NCBI GenBank assembly: GCA_049323915.1
Contig: JBMOPC010000069.1
Coordinates: forward strand, 1-64,000
Source of the DNA: BRHc4a sp049323915
GTDB lineage: Bacteria > Bacillota > Desulfotomaculia > Desulfotomaculales > Desulfocucumaceae
Direction: 5' to 3'
DNA: 64,000 nt
In this document: in pieces, positions 1 to 8,359 of the stretch
Position numbering within the stretch: the first letter of the stretch is position 1
Layout: each line of letters begins with the position of its first letter
Made by a program: the position numbers and the translations under genes
Notes under the pieces: model-generated
What the model was told of the DNA's origin: nothing
Database searches by the model: none
The model's input: the letters and a program-made list of their open reading frames with translations, nothing else

Positions 1-156
1 GCTGATTATTTCATCCAATACCACGGAGGGCAGCCCCGACCGCCTGTGAATCACGTCATAGGTCAGAGCGTTGTCGGCGTCCCTGATAATGCCGAGCACC
101 GTGGTTTTTTCATCCGGAAGGCTTTCAAAAAGCACCGGCAGGTCACCCCTCCCCAT
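1..156 (-). CDS. Partial winged-helix protein (N-terminal 52 residues)
   Basis: An open frame starts at an ATG at 156 and runs without a stop off the left edge. The ATG overlaps the stop of the Crp/Fnr gene (TGATG), which suggests translational coupling and one operon. Residues about 33-52 (LTYDVIHRRSGLPSVVLDEI) have the spacing of a helix-turn-helix, so a winged-helix DNA-binding protein is the likeliest reading. Function is not recognised. The frame is supported by the stop-start overlap and by lack of stops only, so confidence is moderate. Confidence 0.5.
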   Translation of the reverse strand, partial: MGRGDLPVLFESLPDEKTTVLGIIRDADNALTYDVIHRRSGLPSVVLDEIIS

Positions 157-869
157 CAAAGCCAGGACTTCAACCTTTTTATATCGGTGATTATTATTTG
201 TTTCTTGTCAACCTGCACCGCCTTCTGCCGGCGCAAGTCGCTCAGTATCCTGTTGGCCGTCTCCCTGGAAGTGCCAATCATGTTGGCCAGGTCCTGATTT
301 GTCAGCGACATGTCGATAACCGTACCTTTTTCTGACGGCACTCCCTGCTCCGCCGCCAGAAAGAGCAGTGTGCTGACCATCCGCCTGGATGTGTCCATCA
401 GGGCCAGTTCATTTATCTGCTTTTGAGCAATCCTCAGGCGCCTGGACATTATTTTGAGTATTCCCAGGGAGATGCCGGGATTGCCCAGAGTAATCCTTTC
501 CATATCGGCATTCCTGACCAGTCCCACCTTTGAGTCCTCAACAGCCTCGGCGGTTGCCGGGTAAGGGCCGCCGTCGAAAAGCACCACCTCGGCGAACATT
601 TCACCGGGATGAATAAAATGCAGTATCTGCTCCCGGCCATCCTCGGACTGCTTTGAAATCTTGACCCGGCCTTCCCGCAGGAAAAAAACCGACTCGCCAG
701 GCTCCCCCTCGACGAATATAATTCTTCCTTTCTGGTAGTTCCTTTCCATTATCATGCTGTCAATCTCGGCCAGCTGGTGGCCGTCAAGATAGGAAAACAG
801 CATTATCTTCCTGAGGTGTTCTATATATCCGGACAGATCAATCACCTCCCGCCCTTTTGTTTCAATCAT
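156..869 (-). CDS. Crp/Fnr family transcriptional regulator
   Basis: This is a 237-residue regulator with an N-terminal cyclic-nucleotide-binding-type beta barrel (the stretch GEPGESVFFLREGRVKI is typical) and a C-terminal Crp-type helix-turn-helix (TNQDLANMIGTSRETANRIL). No Fnr-like cysteine cluster is visible at the N terminus, so direct oxygen sensing through an Fe-S cluster is unlikely; the effector is unknown. An upstream in-frame extension to 998 lies inside the radical SAM gene and is unlike the family, so I take the ATG at 869, which overlaps the end of that gene by 8 bases. It lies in one transcription unit between the radical SAM gene and the partial winged-helix gene. Confidence 0.85.
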   Translation of the reverse strand: MIETKGREVIDLSGYIEHLRKIMLFSYLDGHQLAEIDSMIMERNYQKGRIIFVEGEPGESVFFLREGRVKISKQSEDGREQILHFIHPGEMFAEVVLFDGGPYPATAEAVEDSKVGLVRNADMERITLGNPGISLGILKIMSRRLRIAQKQINELALMDTSRRMVSTLLFLAAEQGVPSEKGTVIDMSLTNQDLANMIGTSRETANRILSDLRRQKAVQVDKKQIIITDIKRLKSWL

Positions 870-1455
870 TGTATTTTCTGAGCCTGAACTCAGCCCCCAT
901 GCCCTTTGCAATTTCCCTGCACTTTTCGATGTCCACGCCGGGCCAGTCCACCACCGAAAGAACAACGGCGGGAATAACTCCTGCGCAGCTCCCGGCAAAC
1001 TGTATCACCCCGTCATAGGCCCCGGGCCCGAAGGCCGGCCGGCAAATCCTGTTATACGTATTGGCGTCATGGGCATTGAGGCTTATATTTATCCTGTCAA
1101 CCAGCCCTTTAAGCTTCTCCGCGCTCCCGGGCCCGTGGATCATGTCGGCGTGGCCGTTGGTGTTGACCCTGATGATACTGCCGTATTTTTTCTTTATATA
1201 CCCTGCGACATCCCTGACCACATCAAGCCTGGTCAGAGGTTCCCCGTACCCGCAGAAAATGACTTCACTGTATTTACTCAGGCCGCCCAGTGAGCCGATA
1301 ATCTCTTCGGCCGGGGGCTCCCTGTCCAGCCACAGGTTGTACCCCACACCGTGCCTGGTTTTTCTTATGCAAAAATCACAATTGTTGGTGCACCTGTTGG
1401 TGATATTGAGGTATAACCTGTCGCCCAGACTGTATGTTATTATAAAATCCTTCAA
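862..1455 (-). CDS. TatD-family-associated radical SAM protein
   Basis: The 197-residue protein carries the radical SAM cluster motif CX3CX2C (CTNNCDFC) near residue 22 and a GYGEPL motif (GGE-like) that helps bind S-adenosylmethionine. Its length and layout match the short TatD-linked radical SAM family (TIGR04038), which usually sits next to or is fused with a TatD nuclease in Firmicutes. No tatD is in view; it may lie elsewhere. The substrate is unknown. The start is a TTG preceded by GGGGAGAAT about 6 bases upstream. It is followed, with an 8-base overlap, by the Crp/Fnr regulator. Confidence 0.8.
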   Translation of the reverse strand: MKDFIITYSLGDRLYLNITNRCTNNCDFCIRKTRHGVGYNLWLDREPPAEEIIGSLGGLSKYSEVIFCGYGEPLTRLDVVRDVAGYIKKKYGSIIRVNTNGHADMIHGPGSAEKLKGLVDRINISLNAHDANTYNRICRPAFGPGAYDGVIQFAGSCAGVIPAVVLSVVDWPGVDIEKCREIAKGMGAEFRLRKYND

Positions 1456-1642
1456 AAATAATTCTCCCCAGTCCGTCCGTTATTTACGTCAGTACGGGCC
1501 AAAGCTCAAAACCATTTTTGCTCCTTAAATAATACCATATTACTTTATTAGATAAATAAAAAAATATCAAGACTGGATTAAGTGTCATGAAATATGGATT
1601 AATCACATAAATTAGTGGTATAAAATCCCTGGAGGTGATATC

Positions 1643-2038
1643 GTGGCATTCAAAACGCCGTCCAACACACACCACTCCTCATTCAGCTTTTCCGCAGTAT
1701 TGAGAGGAATTCTGACGGCACTGGTGATAATAATCATCGGGACGTTGATTCTGGGCATAGTGTACCATTTTACAGGCATTGCGGAATCAACAATGCCTGT
1801 TACGTCATCCATACTGCTCTTCATCGGGGTTTTTCTGGGAGGGTTCCTTTCCTCAAGGCAGTCCGGGAGCAGGGGGCTGTTTCACGGCCTGGGCGTGGCA
1901 ATAGTGGTATTTATTCTGATCTGGCTTTTAATGGGCATTTTCCTTACGGCGGGTGTGGCCTTTGTTCCTTTGATTCAGAAGTTTTTTATCTGCCTTGTGG
2001 CGGGCTCGCTGGGGGGAATAGCGGGGGTGGGAGTGTAA
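1643..2038 (+). CDS. TIGR04086-type small membrane protein
   Basis: A 131-residue protein with four predicted membrane segments separated by short polar loops, with glycine-rich helices (FIGVFLGGFLSS, LVAGSLGGIAGVGV). It matches what I know of the TIGR04086 family found across spore-forming Firmicutes; function is unknown. The start is GTG at 1643, set by a strong GGAGGTGA at 1631-1638. It is transcribed alone, divergently from the radical SAM gene, and is followed by a clear terminator at 2152. Confidence 0.75.
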   Translation: MAFKTPSNTHHSSFSFSAVLRGILTALVIIIIGTLILGIVYHFTGIAESTMPVTSSILLFIGVFLGGFLSSRQSGSRGLFHGLGVAIVVFILIWLLMGIFLTAGVAFVPLIQKFFICLVAGSLGGIAGVGV

Positions 2039-2040
2039 CG

Positions 2041-2236
2041 AGAACTCAGAATTCAGAACTCAGAATGTTTTTACAGCCTTACTTTCAAGCCAAAACTTTA
2101 TTAATTTACTGTTATGCCACAATTTGATTATATTGTTTCTTTTAGAAGTATAAACATCCCCATTTGAGGGGATGTTTTCGTTGTTTGTTTTTTCGCATAA
2201 AGAGCATGCTTTCATCATTCTGAGTTCTGATCAAAA
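2041..2236. repeat. Short AACTCAGAATTCAG-type repeats flanking the terminator
   Basis: The intergenic stretch begins with tandem units of GAACTCAGAATTCAGAACTC (2041-2064) and ends with the inverted counterpart CATTCTGAGTTCTG (2217-2230). Related strings occur at 25945-25980, 43070-43090 and 44263-44272. They are non-coding and of unknown origin. Confidence 0.5.
2152..2182 (+). terminator. Rho-independent terminator
   Basis: An inverted repeat AACATCCCC / GGGGATGTT with a 6-base loop is followed by TTTTCGTTGTTTGTTTTTT. It ends the TIGR04086 gene and, since the stem is symmetrical, may also stop transcripts of the hdr-flx operon coming from the other side. Confidence 0.8.
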
Positions 2237-3091
2237 TTCCGGGGGGAGCTCTTTTAGCTGCGTAAGGGTGAAAACCGGGCCGTCAAGGCACACAAACTTG
2301 GATCCTATATTGCAGCGCCCGCATTTTCCTATACCGCATTTCATCTTCATTTCCAGCGTGGTGATTATCTGGTCGTCGGAAAATCCCATTTTATTAAGTG
2401 CCTGCAGCACGAATTTAATCATTATGGGAGGCCCGCAAGTTATGGCGTACTTGTTTTTTGGGGTGGGCTTTATTTCCTCCAGGTACGAGGGGACGAACCC
2501 GACGTGCCCCTGCCAGGCCATGTCGGCCCTGTCTATGGTGACATAAACCTCGGTGTTCTTGTATTTGGGCCACCTGTCCAGTATATCGTACTTGAAGCAC
2601 AGGTCCTCCAGCGATCTGGCCCCGTATATTATTTCCACCCTGCCGAAGTCTTCCCGGTTTTCTTCGGCCAGCGCGAAGTCTATCAAAGACCTCAGAGGCG
2701 CCAGCCCTATTCCGCCCCCCACGAAAAGAAGGTCCTTGCCCTTCATCATTTCGTACGGAAAATGGTTGCCGTATGGGCCCCTGATGCCCACCCTGGACCC
2801 AGGGCCCAGATCGTGAAGCGCTGAAGTAAGATGACCGACCTTTTTAACGCTGAATTCCAGAATGCCTTTCCTGGTGGGAGAGGAGGTAATTGAAATGGTG
2901 GCCTCCCCAACCCCGAAAATGGAGATCTGGGCCACCTGGCCCGGTTTCTGCTTAAAATTCTCCATTGCCCCCGGGTCGTCAAACACCATCTGGAATGACT
3001 TTACATCGCCCGTTTCGTCTATTACTTCAATTATGGTGGCCATGTGGGGAAGATAAGGATTCGGGCAATTACACCCGCTCCGGCTGCCCAT
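2231..3091 (-). CDS. flxA: FAD/NAD(P)-binding oxidoreductase subunit FlxA
   Basis: This 286-residue subunit belongs to the ferredoxin-NADP reductase family close to AsrB and the gamma subunit of Ni-Fe hydrogenases. The FAD-binding segment contains ISITSSPT, the nucleotide-binding segment GGGIGLAPLRS, and the C terminus four cysteines (CGIGKCGRC ... C) for a [2Fe-2S] cluster. In HdrABC-FlxABCD complexes of sulfate reducers and other anaerobes this subunit exchanges electrons with NADH. The start ATG overlaps the end of flxB by 23 bases and is set by GGGAGGTG 8 bases upstream. It is the last gene of the operon. Confidence 0.8.
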   Translation of the reverse strand: MGSRSGCNCPNPYLPHMATIIEVIDETGDVKSFQMVFDDPGAMENFKQKPGQVAQISIFGVGEATISITSSPTRKGILEFSVKKVGHLTSALHDLGPGSRVGIRGPYGNHFPYEMMKGKDLLFVGGGIGLAPLRSLIDFALAEENREDFGRVEIIYGARSLEDLCFKYDILDRWPKYKNTEVYVTIDRADMAWQGHVGFVPSYLEEIKPTPKNKYAITCGPPIMIKFVLQALNKMGFSDDQIITTLEMKMKCGIGKCGRCNIGSKFVCLDGPVFTLTQLKELPPEF

Positions 3092-4097
3092 TTTTATACA
3101 CCTCCCCCAAATCCGTTATAATCCTGCGAATATCGATATTAACCGGGCATGCCTTGACGCACCTGCCGCAGCCGGAGCATCCGGCCAGCCCGTACCTGTC
3201 AATATGGTATTTAAGCTTGTGCATAAAGCGGTTGCGCACACGCTCCTTTTTGGAAGGCCTTGGGTTGTGCCCTCCGGCCATAAGGGTAAAATGCCCGAAC
3301 ATGCAGGAGTCCCAACCCCTGCGGCGTTCTCCGCCAGGGCCTCCGGCCGCAAAATCGAATATATCGAAACAGTGGCAGGTGGGACAAAGGTAGGTGCAAA
3401 TCCCGCAGCCAAGGCATTTTTCAAAGATGCGGTCCCAATACTCAAGATCGAAATTGTCGTCTAGTACTTCCTTTACCCCGGTCAGATCAAGTTTTTTGAC
3501 CGGAGGCGCAGCCTGCGCCTCTTCAATCGCCGGCTTCCTTTCAAAAAGTCCCCTTTGGGAATCCGCCAGGTCACTGCCCCTGTCAGTCCGCAATTCCACA
3601 ATATACCCGGACACTGCGGCGGTCAGCATGATGTCCGCCCCCTCGCCGTCAGCCGGGCCAAATCCGAAGGTGGTGCAAAAGCACCTTGGGGACGGCTTGG
3701 AACAGGCCATTCCTATTATGGTGGAATTCTCCCTCTTTTCCATGTAATAGGCATCTCTGAACGTTCCCCCAAAAACCGGGTCTAATGACAAAATACTCCT
3801 CAGGTCACAGGGGCGCACTCCAAACAGCACCCTTTTATCCGGGCCTGACACACAGTCCAGCTTTACCCCTTCCTTGAAATAGGAAAAGCTGAACATCTTT
3901 TCCGTCTGCGGAAAGAAAAATGTTTTTGGCGGAACCGTGGAGTTTTGATAATCCATCAATACCTGTCCTGCGCCATCCACCGGCCTGAACGATATTATCC
4001 CCTCTTCATCCCTGGCCGGCGCCACCAATTTGAGGTCCCGGGCCAGGCAATCCAGGAATCTGGCAAGGTTTTCGCCGCTTATAAACAGTTTTTCCAT
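3069..4097 (-). CDS. flxB: 4Fe-4S dicluster subunit FlxB (AsrA/HydB-like)
   Basis: A 342-residue protein like the A subunit of anaerobic sulfite reductase and the beta subunit of sulfhydrogenases. It has an alpha/beta N-terminal half with the family motif GVRPCDLRSI, then two ferredoxin-type [4Fe-4S] motifs, CLGCGICTYLCPTCHC and CSGCGRCVKACPVN. It should pass electrons between FlxA and the Hdr module. The open frame extends to 4166, but AGGAGGTGG stands before the ATG at 4097 and the extension lies in the preceding gene, so I start at 4097. It lies 13 bases after flxC and overlaps flxA. Confidence 0.8.
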   Translation of the reverse strand: MEKLFISGENLARFLDCLARDLKLVAPARDEEGIISFRPVDGAGQVLMDYQNSTVPPKTFFFPQTEKMFSFSYFKEGVKLDCVSGPDKRVLFGVRPCDLRSILSLDPVFGGTFRDAYYMEKRENSTIIGMACSKPSPRCFCTTFGFGPADGEGADIMLTAAVSGYIVELRTDRGSDLADSQRGLFERKPAIEEAQAAPPVKKLDLTGVKEVLDDNFDLEYWDRIFEKCLGCGICTYLCPTCHCFDIFDFAAGGPGGERRRGWDSCMFGHFTLMAGGHNPRPSKKERVRNRFMHKLKYHIDRYGLAGCSGCGRCVKACPVNIDIRRIITDLGEVYKNGQPERV

Positions 4098-4110
4098 GGC
4101 CGGCCACCTC

Positions 4111-5076
4111 CTACATGAATTCTTCAGGGTCATCGGCCGAGAACTGTCCGAGAACCCTTTCGCCATCCGGTGTAAGCCCAGGAGTGGGAGCGTTGAACAG
4201 ATCCTTGATGTCTTTTATAATCTTCCTGTTAAGTACCCTCAGAGGAATGCCAACCGGGCAAACCCTTTCACATTCGCCGCAGTCCACACACCTCCCGGCA
4301 ACGTGAAAAGCCCTTATCAGGTGAAAGGCTGTATTCTCCGAAAGGTTGCTGGACCTGGAAACCCACCCTGTGTTTACCTGGTCGAACACACACTCCCTGC
4401 AGCTGCAGGCCGTACAAGAATTACGGCATGCGTAGCACCTCAGGCAGCGGGAAAACTGCCTGTTCCAGTACGCGCTCTTCTGATCCGTGGAATAGTCCTC
4501 CAGCGCCTTTACATCAATATAGCCATCGTCCCTTACATCTGGAGCGTCAACTGGATCGCCGGCCATAACGTCATAAAGCACCGGGTTGTGGTTTTCGCAG
4601 GTGCGGCATTTTTCAGCGCTGCCGTCCATACCAATGAAGTATTTGCCGGAACCGGACAACAGTTGGTACCCCCCGCCGGAAACAACGGTTTCCTTTATTT
4701 CCTCACCGGGATGGATTACCTCTTCCACCCTGGAGGGGTCCAGTACGCCACGGCAGGGAAGACCTATCACATACACCTTGTCTCTGTCAATCTGCCTGTC
4801 CTGTATCAGCCTGTTGACCGACCTTGAATCGCACCCCTTGACGCAAACGGCCACCTTTCCCTCTTTATTTCTGTATTCAAGAAGGTATTTTACCAGGTTT
4901 CCGCCGCAAAGCGGGTTATAAACCAGATTTTCGGCATCAATCGGCTTTCTTATGAAAACCGGGGTGGTCCGCACGGCCTCGGTGCCCCGGCCATACCCTA
5001 TAACCAGCCGGACCTGCCCGCTTTCCAGCAGTTCCCGGGCAATCTCCCGCAGCCCTTTCTCTATCTCCCTGCTCAC
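4111..5076 (-). CDS. flxC: 4Fe-4S / FrhB-like subunit FlxC
   Basis: The 321-residue protein has an N-terminal part reminiscent of F420-hydrogenase beta (FrhB-like) proteins (CVKGCDSRSVNRL), a cysteine-rich middle (CLRCYACRNSCTACSCREC) and a C-terminal ferredoxin motif CVDCGECERVCPVG. It fits the FlxC position of flx operons, a wiring subunit of the complex. The GTG start at 5076 overlaps the mvhD stop by three bases (GTGA), so translation is probably coupled and expression depends on readthrough of the UGA in mvhD. Confidence 0.7.
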   Translation of the reverse strand: MSREIEKGLREIARELLESGQVRLVIGYGRGTEAVRTTPVFIRKPIDAENLVYNPLCGGNLVKYLLEYRNKEGKVAVCVKGCDSRSVNRLIQDRQIDRDKVYVIGLPCRGVLDPSRVEEVIHPGEEIKETVVSGGGYQLLSGSGKYFIGMDGSAEKCRTCENHNPVLYDVMAGDPVDAPDVRDDGYIDVKALEDYSTDQKSAYWNRQFSRCLRCYACRNSCTACSCRECVFDQVNTGWVSRSSNLSENTAFHLIRAFHVAGRCVDCGECERVCPVGIPLRVLNRKIIKDIKDLFNAPTPGLTPDGERVLGQFSADDPEEFM

Positions 5077-5501
5077 TGTTCATCCCTCATTTTTGTGTTG
5101 GGACCCAGCTCCCTTATTTGTTCCGTAATTCTATGAGCCGTTTCAGCGAATTTGGCTCCCTCAGACCCGCTGATCCACCGGGCCTGGAGGCGCCCCGGCT
5201 CAAAGCCTACGAATTCCAGCAGCCGCTTGAATATCTGAAAACGTCTTCTGGTGTAGTAATTGCCACTAACATAGTGGCAGTCCCCGGGGTGTCACCCGCT
5301 TACAAGAACGGCGTCGGCGCCCCTCTGAAAAGCTCTCAGTATAAACTGGGGATTTACCCGGCTGGAGCAGGGCACCCGCAATATCCTGATGCCGGGGGGA
5401 TAGCTCAGCCGGCTCACGCCGGCCAGGTCAGCCCCGGCATAGCTGCACCAGTTGCAGCAGAACCCTATTATTTTGGGCTCCCAGCTGTCCGTTAAAGGCA
5501 T
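5073..5501 (-). CDS. mvhD: Hydrogenase iron-sulfur (MvhD/FlxD) subunit, selenoprotein
   Basis: MvhD-type subunits link HdrA to its electron-donating partner. The gene reads IIGFCCNWCSYAGAD near the N terminus and ADAVLVSG, then an in-frame TGA at 5294-5292, then HPGDCHYVSGNYYTRRR and a normal MvhD C terminus. Family members have SGCHPGDCHY here, so the TGA replaces the first cysteine of the motif and is best read as selenocysteine (residue 70 of 142). A hairpin lies 12 bases after the TGA. The start ATG at 5501 overlaps hdrA by 10 bases and is preceded by GGAGGTGG. Stopping at the TGA would leave only 69 residues and lose the conserved C-terminal half. Confidence 0.88.
5261..5279 (-). promoter_or_regulatory. 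Hairpin after the mvhD UGA, candidate SECIS
   Basis: On the mRNA the sequence UGCCACUA-UGU-UAGUGGCA forms a perfect 8-bp stem with a 3-base loop containing GU, 12 bases after the UGA. Position and loop fit a bacterial selenocysteine insertion element, although the usual bulged U is not evident. Confidence 0.65.
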
Positions 5502-7483
5502 ATGGCATCCACCTCCGCCAGCAGTTGTTCATTGGTAAATCCTTTAAGATTGATTGCTCCGGGCAGGCAGGCAACTGTGCAATTTCCGCAGCCCTGGCAA
5601 AGCCCCATGTTGACCGAGGCCACGGTCCTCTCCACGGTTTTTCCGCCCGCCCTTTCGGAAACGGTTTTTTCCTCTATGGCCTTATAAGGGCAGACAGCCT
5701 TACAGGCCAGGCATCCCGAGCAGACTGACTCGTTGACCAGTGAAATCATGGGATCTGTTGCCAGCTCACTCCTGGAAAGCAGTGCGCAGACTTTGGCCGC
5801 CGCTCCGCTGGCCTGGGCCACCGTGTCCGGAATGTCCTTGGGCCCCTGGCACGCCCCTGCCAGAAAAACTCCCGCAGTATTGGTCTCCATTGGACGGAGT
5901 TTGGGGTGGGCCTCCTGGAAGAAACCGTCCTTGTCCGTGGAGAAACCCACCTTCTGGGCGATCTTTTCGGACCCGAGAGACGGCGTCATGGCGGTGGCCA
6001 GCACCACCAGGTCGGCCTCCACCTCCACCTGCCTTCCCAGCAGTGTGTCGGCGCCCCTTACAATCAGCCTGCTACCGGTTCGGTAAATTTTGGACACACG
6101 GCCCCTTATATAATTTGCCCCCTCATGCAGGGTCCTCTGGTAGAATTCCTCGTATGCCTTCCCGGGGGTGCGCACATCCATGTAAAATATATACGCCCTG
6201 GACCCCGGTATCTTTTCAATCACCTGGTGGGCATGCTTGGCGGTGTACATGCAGCATGTCCGGGAGCAGTATTCTTTTCCCTTGGTTATATCCCTGGATC
6301 CCACGCATTTGATAAAAACAATGTCCTTGGGCTCGGTCCCGTCCGAGGGCCTTATTATCTTTCCCCCGGTTGGGCCGGAGGCGTTGTTCATCCTCTCGAA
6401 ATGAAGCCCGGTTATGACGTCGGGGAATCTTCCGTAACCATATTCCCCGTAAGCCTCTTCCCACGGGTACAGGCCGTAGCCGGTGGCCATTACAATGGCC
6501 CCCACCTTGACATTTGTTATCTCATCCTGCTGATCGTAATCCACCGCCCCCACCGGGCACACTTTTTTACAAATCCCGCATTTGCCGCCGGCAAACCACC
6601 TGCAGTTTTCCCGGTCGATAACCGGCTTGTTGGGAACGGCCTGGGGGAACGAAACGTATATCGCCTTGCGGGTGCCAAGTCCCAGGTTGTACTGGCTTAC
6701 CACCTTGCTGGGGCATTTCTCCCAGCAGGTGCCGCAGCCGGTGCACCTGGAGTGATCCACATAGCGGGCCTTTTGCCTGAGGGCCACCTCGAAATTTCCT
6801 ATATAGCCACTGACTTCCTCCACCTCGCAGTAGGTCATCAGCTTGATGTTAGGGTGCTGCACCGCAGCAACCATCTTTGGAGTGCTTATTCAGGCCGAGC
6901 AGTCAAGGGTGGGGAAGGTTTTGTCCAGCATGGCCATCTTGCCTCCGATGGTGCCCTCCCTTTCCACCAGCACCACCTCGTAGCCTGCGTCAGCCACGTC
7001 CAGCGCCGCCTGCATTCCGGCAATCCCGCCCCCGATAACCAGAAGCCTTTTTTTGACTGATATAGAGGACTCGTAAAGAGGTTCAAACCTTCCCGCCTTG
7101 GCCACAGCCCTCCTGATCAGGTCAATGGCCTTAAGTGTGGCTTTTTCCTTGTCATTCTGGTGGACCCAGGAACAGTGCTCCCTGATGTTGGCTATCTCCA
7201 GCATGTAGGGGTTCAGTCCCGCCCTATGGATGGCCTTTCTGAAGGTGGATTCGTGCAATCTGGGCGAGCAGGCCGCCACCACAACCCGGTCCAGATTGTG
7301 ATCTTTTATTGCGCTGATTATTTTTTCCTGGCCCGGCTCGGAGCACATATATTTGTAGTCGGCGGCATATGTCACCCCGGGTATTTTTGAAACTTCCTCC
7401 ACAGCCCGGGGCACGTCCACCACTCCGCCGATATTGGACCCGCACCAGCAGATGAATACTCCCAGTCGTTTCACTAATGTCAC
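5492..7483 (-). CDS. hdrA: HdrA, FAD and iron-sulfur subunit, selenoprotein
   Basis: Two frames, 7483-6890 and 6874-5492, join through one in-frame TGA (6892-6890) into a 663-residue HdrA. The TGA stands at residue 198 in LDKTFPTLDCSA-TGA-ISTPKM, where HdrA proteins have cysteine or selenocysteine. Visible features: GGGIAG FAD-binding loop at 151-156, ferredoxin motifs with cysteines at about 247-257 and 294-309, and two more [4Fe-4S] motifs (CSGCLACKAVCP, CQGCGNCTVACLPG) near the C terminus. HdrA carries the bifurcating flavin of heterodisulfide-reductase-type complexes. It lies 21 bases after hdrB and overlaps mvhD. A SECIS hairpin follows the TGA, so I read it as a selenoprotein, not as a frameshift. 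Confidence 0.93.
6853..6872 (-). promoter_or_regulatory. SECIS element of hdrA
   Basis: Seventeen bases after the UGA the mRNA reads GGU-U-GCUGC-GGU-GCAGC-ACC: a lower stem of 3 bp, a single bulged U, an upper stem of 5 bp and a GGU apical loop. This is the architecture of the E. coli fdhF selenocysteine insertion element recognised by SelB. Confidence 0.88.
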
Positions 7484-7504
7484 TCTCCCCGATAATCCTT
7501 AAAA

Positions 7505-8359
7505 TCAAATGGCCTTTAGCAGCGCTGAGGTATCAACAAAATGAGTATTCAGATTCAGTGTCCTGCCGTCAATGCCCAGCGCCAGCCCCACCAGCTGTGT
7601 GAAGTAGAACACCGGGAGGTTGAACGACGTCCCCAGTGCACTGTTTATCTTGCTCTGTCTTATGTCAAGATTGAAGTGGCACAGGGGGCAGGCTGTGACA
7701 ACGCAGTTGGCCCCGGCCTCCACGGCGGACTTAATGATGTTGTGCGTAAGCCTTATCACTATATCCTGGTTGCTTACCGCCAGTGATGCGCCACAGCACT
7801 CGGTTTTGAAATCCCAGTCAATGGTTTCGGCGCCCACCGACTGAAGAATCCGGTCTATTTTTACGGGGTTCTCGTCATTATCGGCCCTGACCGATGCCGG
7901 CCTTACCATCAGGCAGCCGTAATAGGCAGCCGCCCTCACGCCGGAAAGTCCCTTCACCACTCTTTCGGAAATAGCCTCCAGCCCATAGTCTATTATGACG
8001 TCCAGTATATTTTTAACCTTTATTTTGCCATTAAAGGGCCGCCCCGTAATGCTATTCACCTTTTCACGGAGCCCGGGGTCACTGTTCATTTCATGGCAGC
8101 CGTACGCCAGCCTCTGGTAACAGGCGGCGCAGGGAGCGGTAACATCCAGTCCGGTTTCTTCGGCCAGGGCCAGGTTTCTTGCAGCCAGAGCCACTGCCAG
8201 AAGGTCGTCGGTACTGTGACCGGCCGTGGCCCCGCAGCAGTTCCAGTCGGGAACCTCCACCAATTCTATGCCCAGGCTGTTACATACCATCCGGGTGGAC
8301 ATTTCATACTCCCTGGCGCTGCCGTGATAACAGCAGCCCGGAAAATAGGAATATTTCAC
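7505..8359 (-). CDS. hdrB: HdrB, CCG-domain heterodisulfide reductase subunit
   Basis: A 284-residue protein with two cysteine-rich CCG domains. The first has CC near residue 9, WNCCGA and CAACYQ; the second has YGCLMVRP, TECCGA and CPLCHFN. In characterised HdrB each domain binds a noncubane [4Fe-4S] cluster that reduces a disulfide. The physiological substrate here is unknown, since a Firmicute of this kind has no coenzyme M-coenzyme B disulfide; DsrC-like proteins are possible partners in sulfate reducers. The ATG overlaps the hdrC stop by four bases. Confidence 0.88.
   Translation of the reverse strand: MKYSYFPGCCYHGSAREYEMSTRMVCNSLGIELVEVPDWNCCGATAGHSTDDLLAVALAARNLALAEETGLDVTAPCAACYQRLAYGCHEMNSDPGLREKVNSITGRPFNGKIKVKNILDVIIDYGLEAISERVVKGLSGVRAAAYYGCLMVRPASVRADNDENPVKIDRILQSVGAETIDWDFKTECCGASLAVSNQDIVIRLTHNIIKSAVEAGANCVVTACPLCHFNLDIRQSKINSALGTSFNLPVFYFTQLVGLALGIDGRTLNLNTHFVDTSALLKAI

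Noticed and set aside
5492..7483. Frameshift or nonsense mutation in hdrA
   Set aside because: The frame is the same before and after the UGA, no codon is lost, the UGA stands at the Cys/Sec site and a SECIS follows. A selenocysteine codon explains all of this better.
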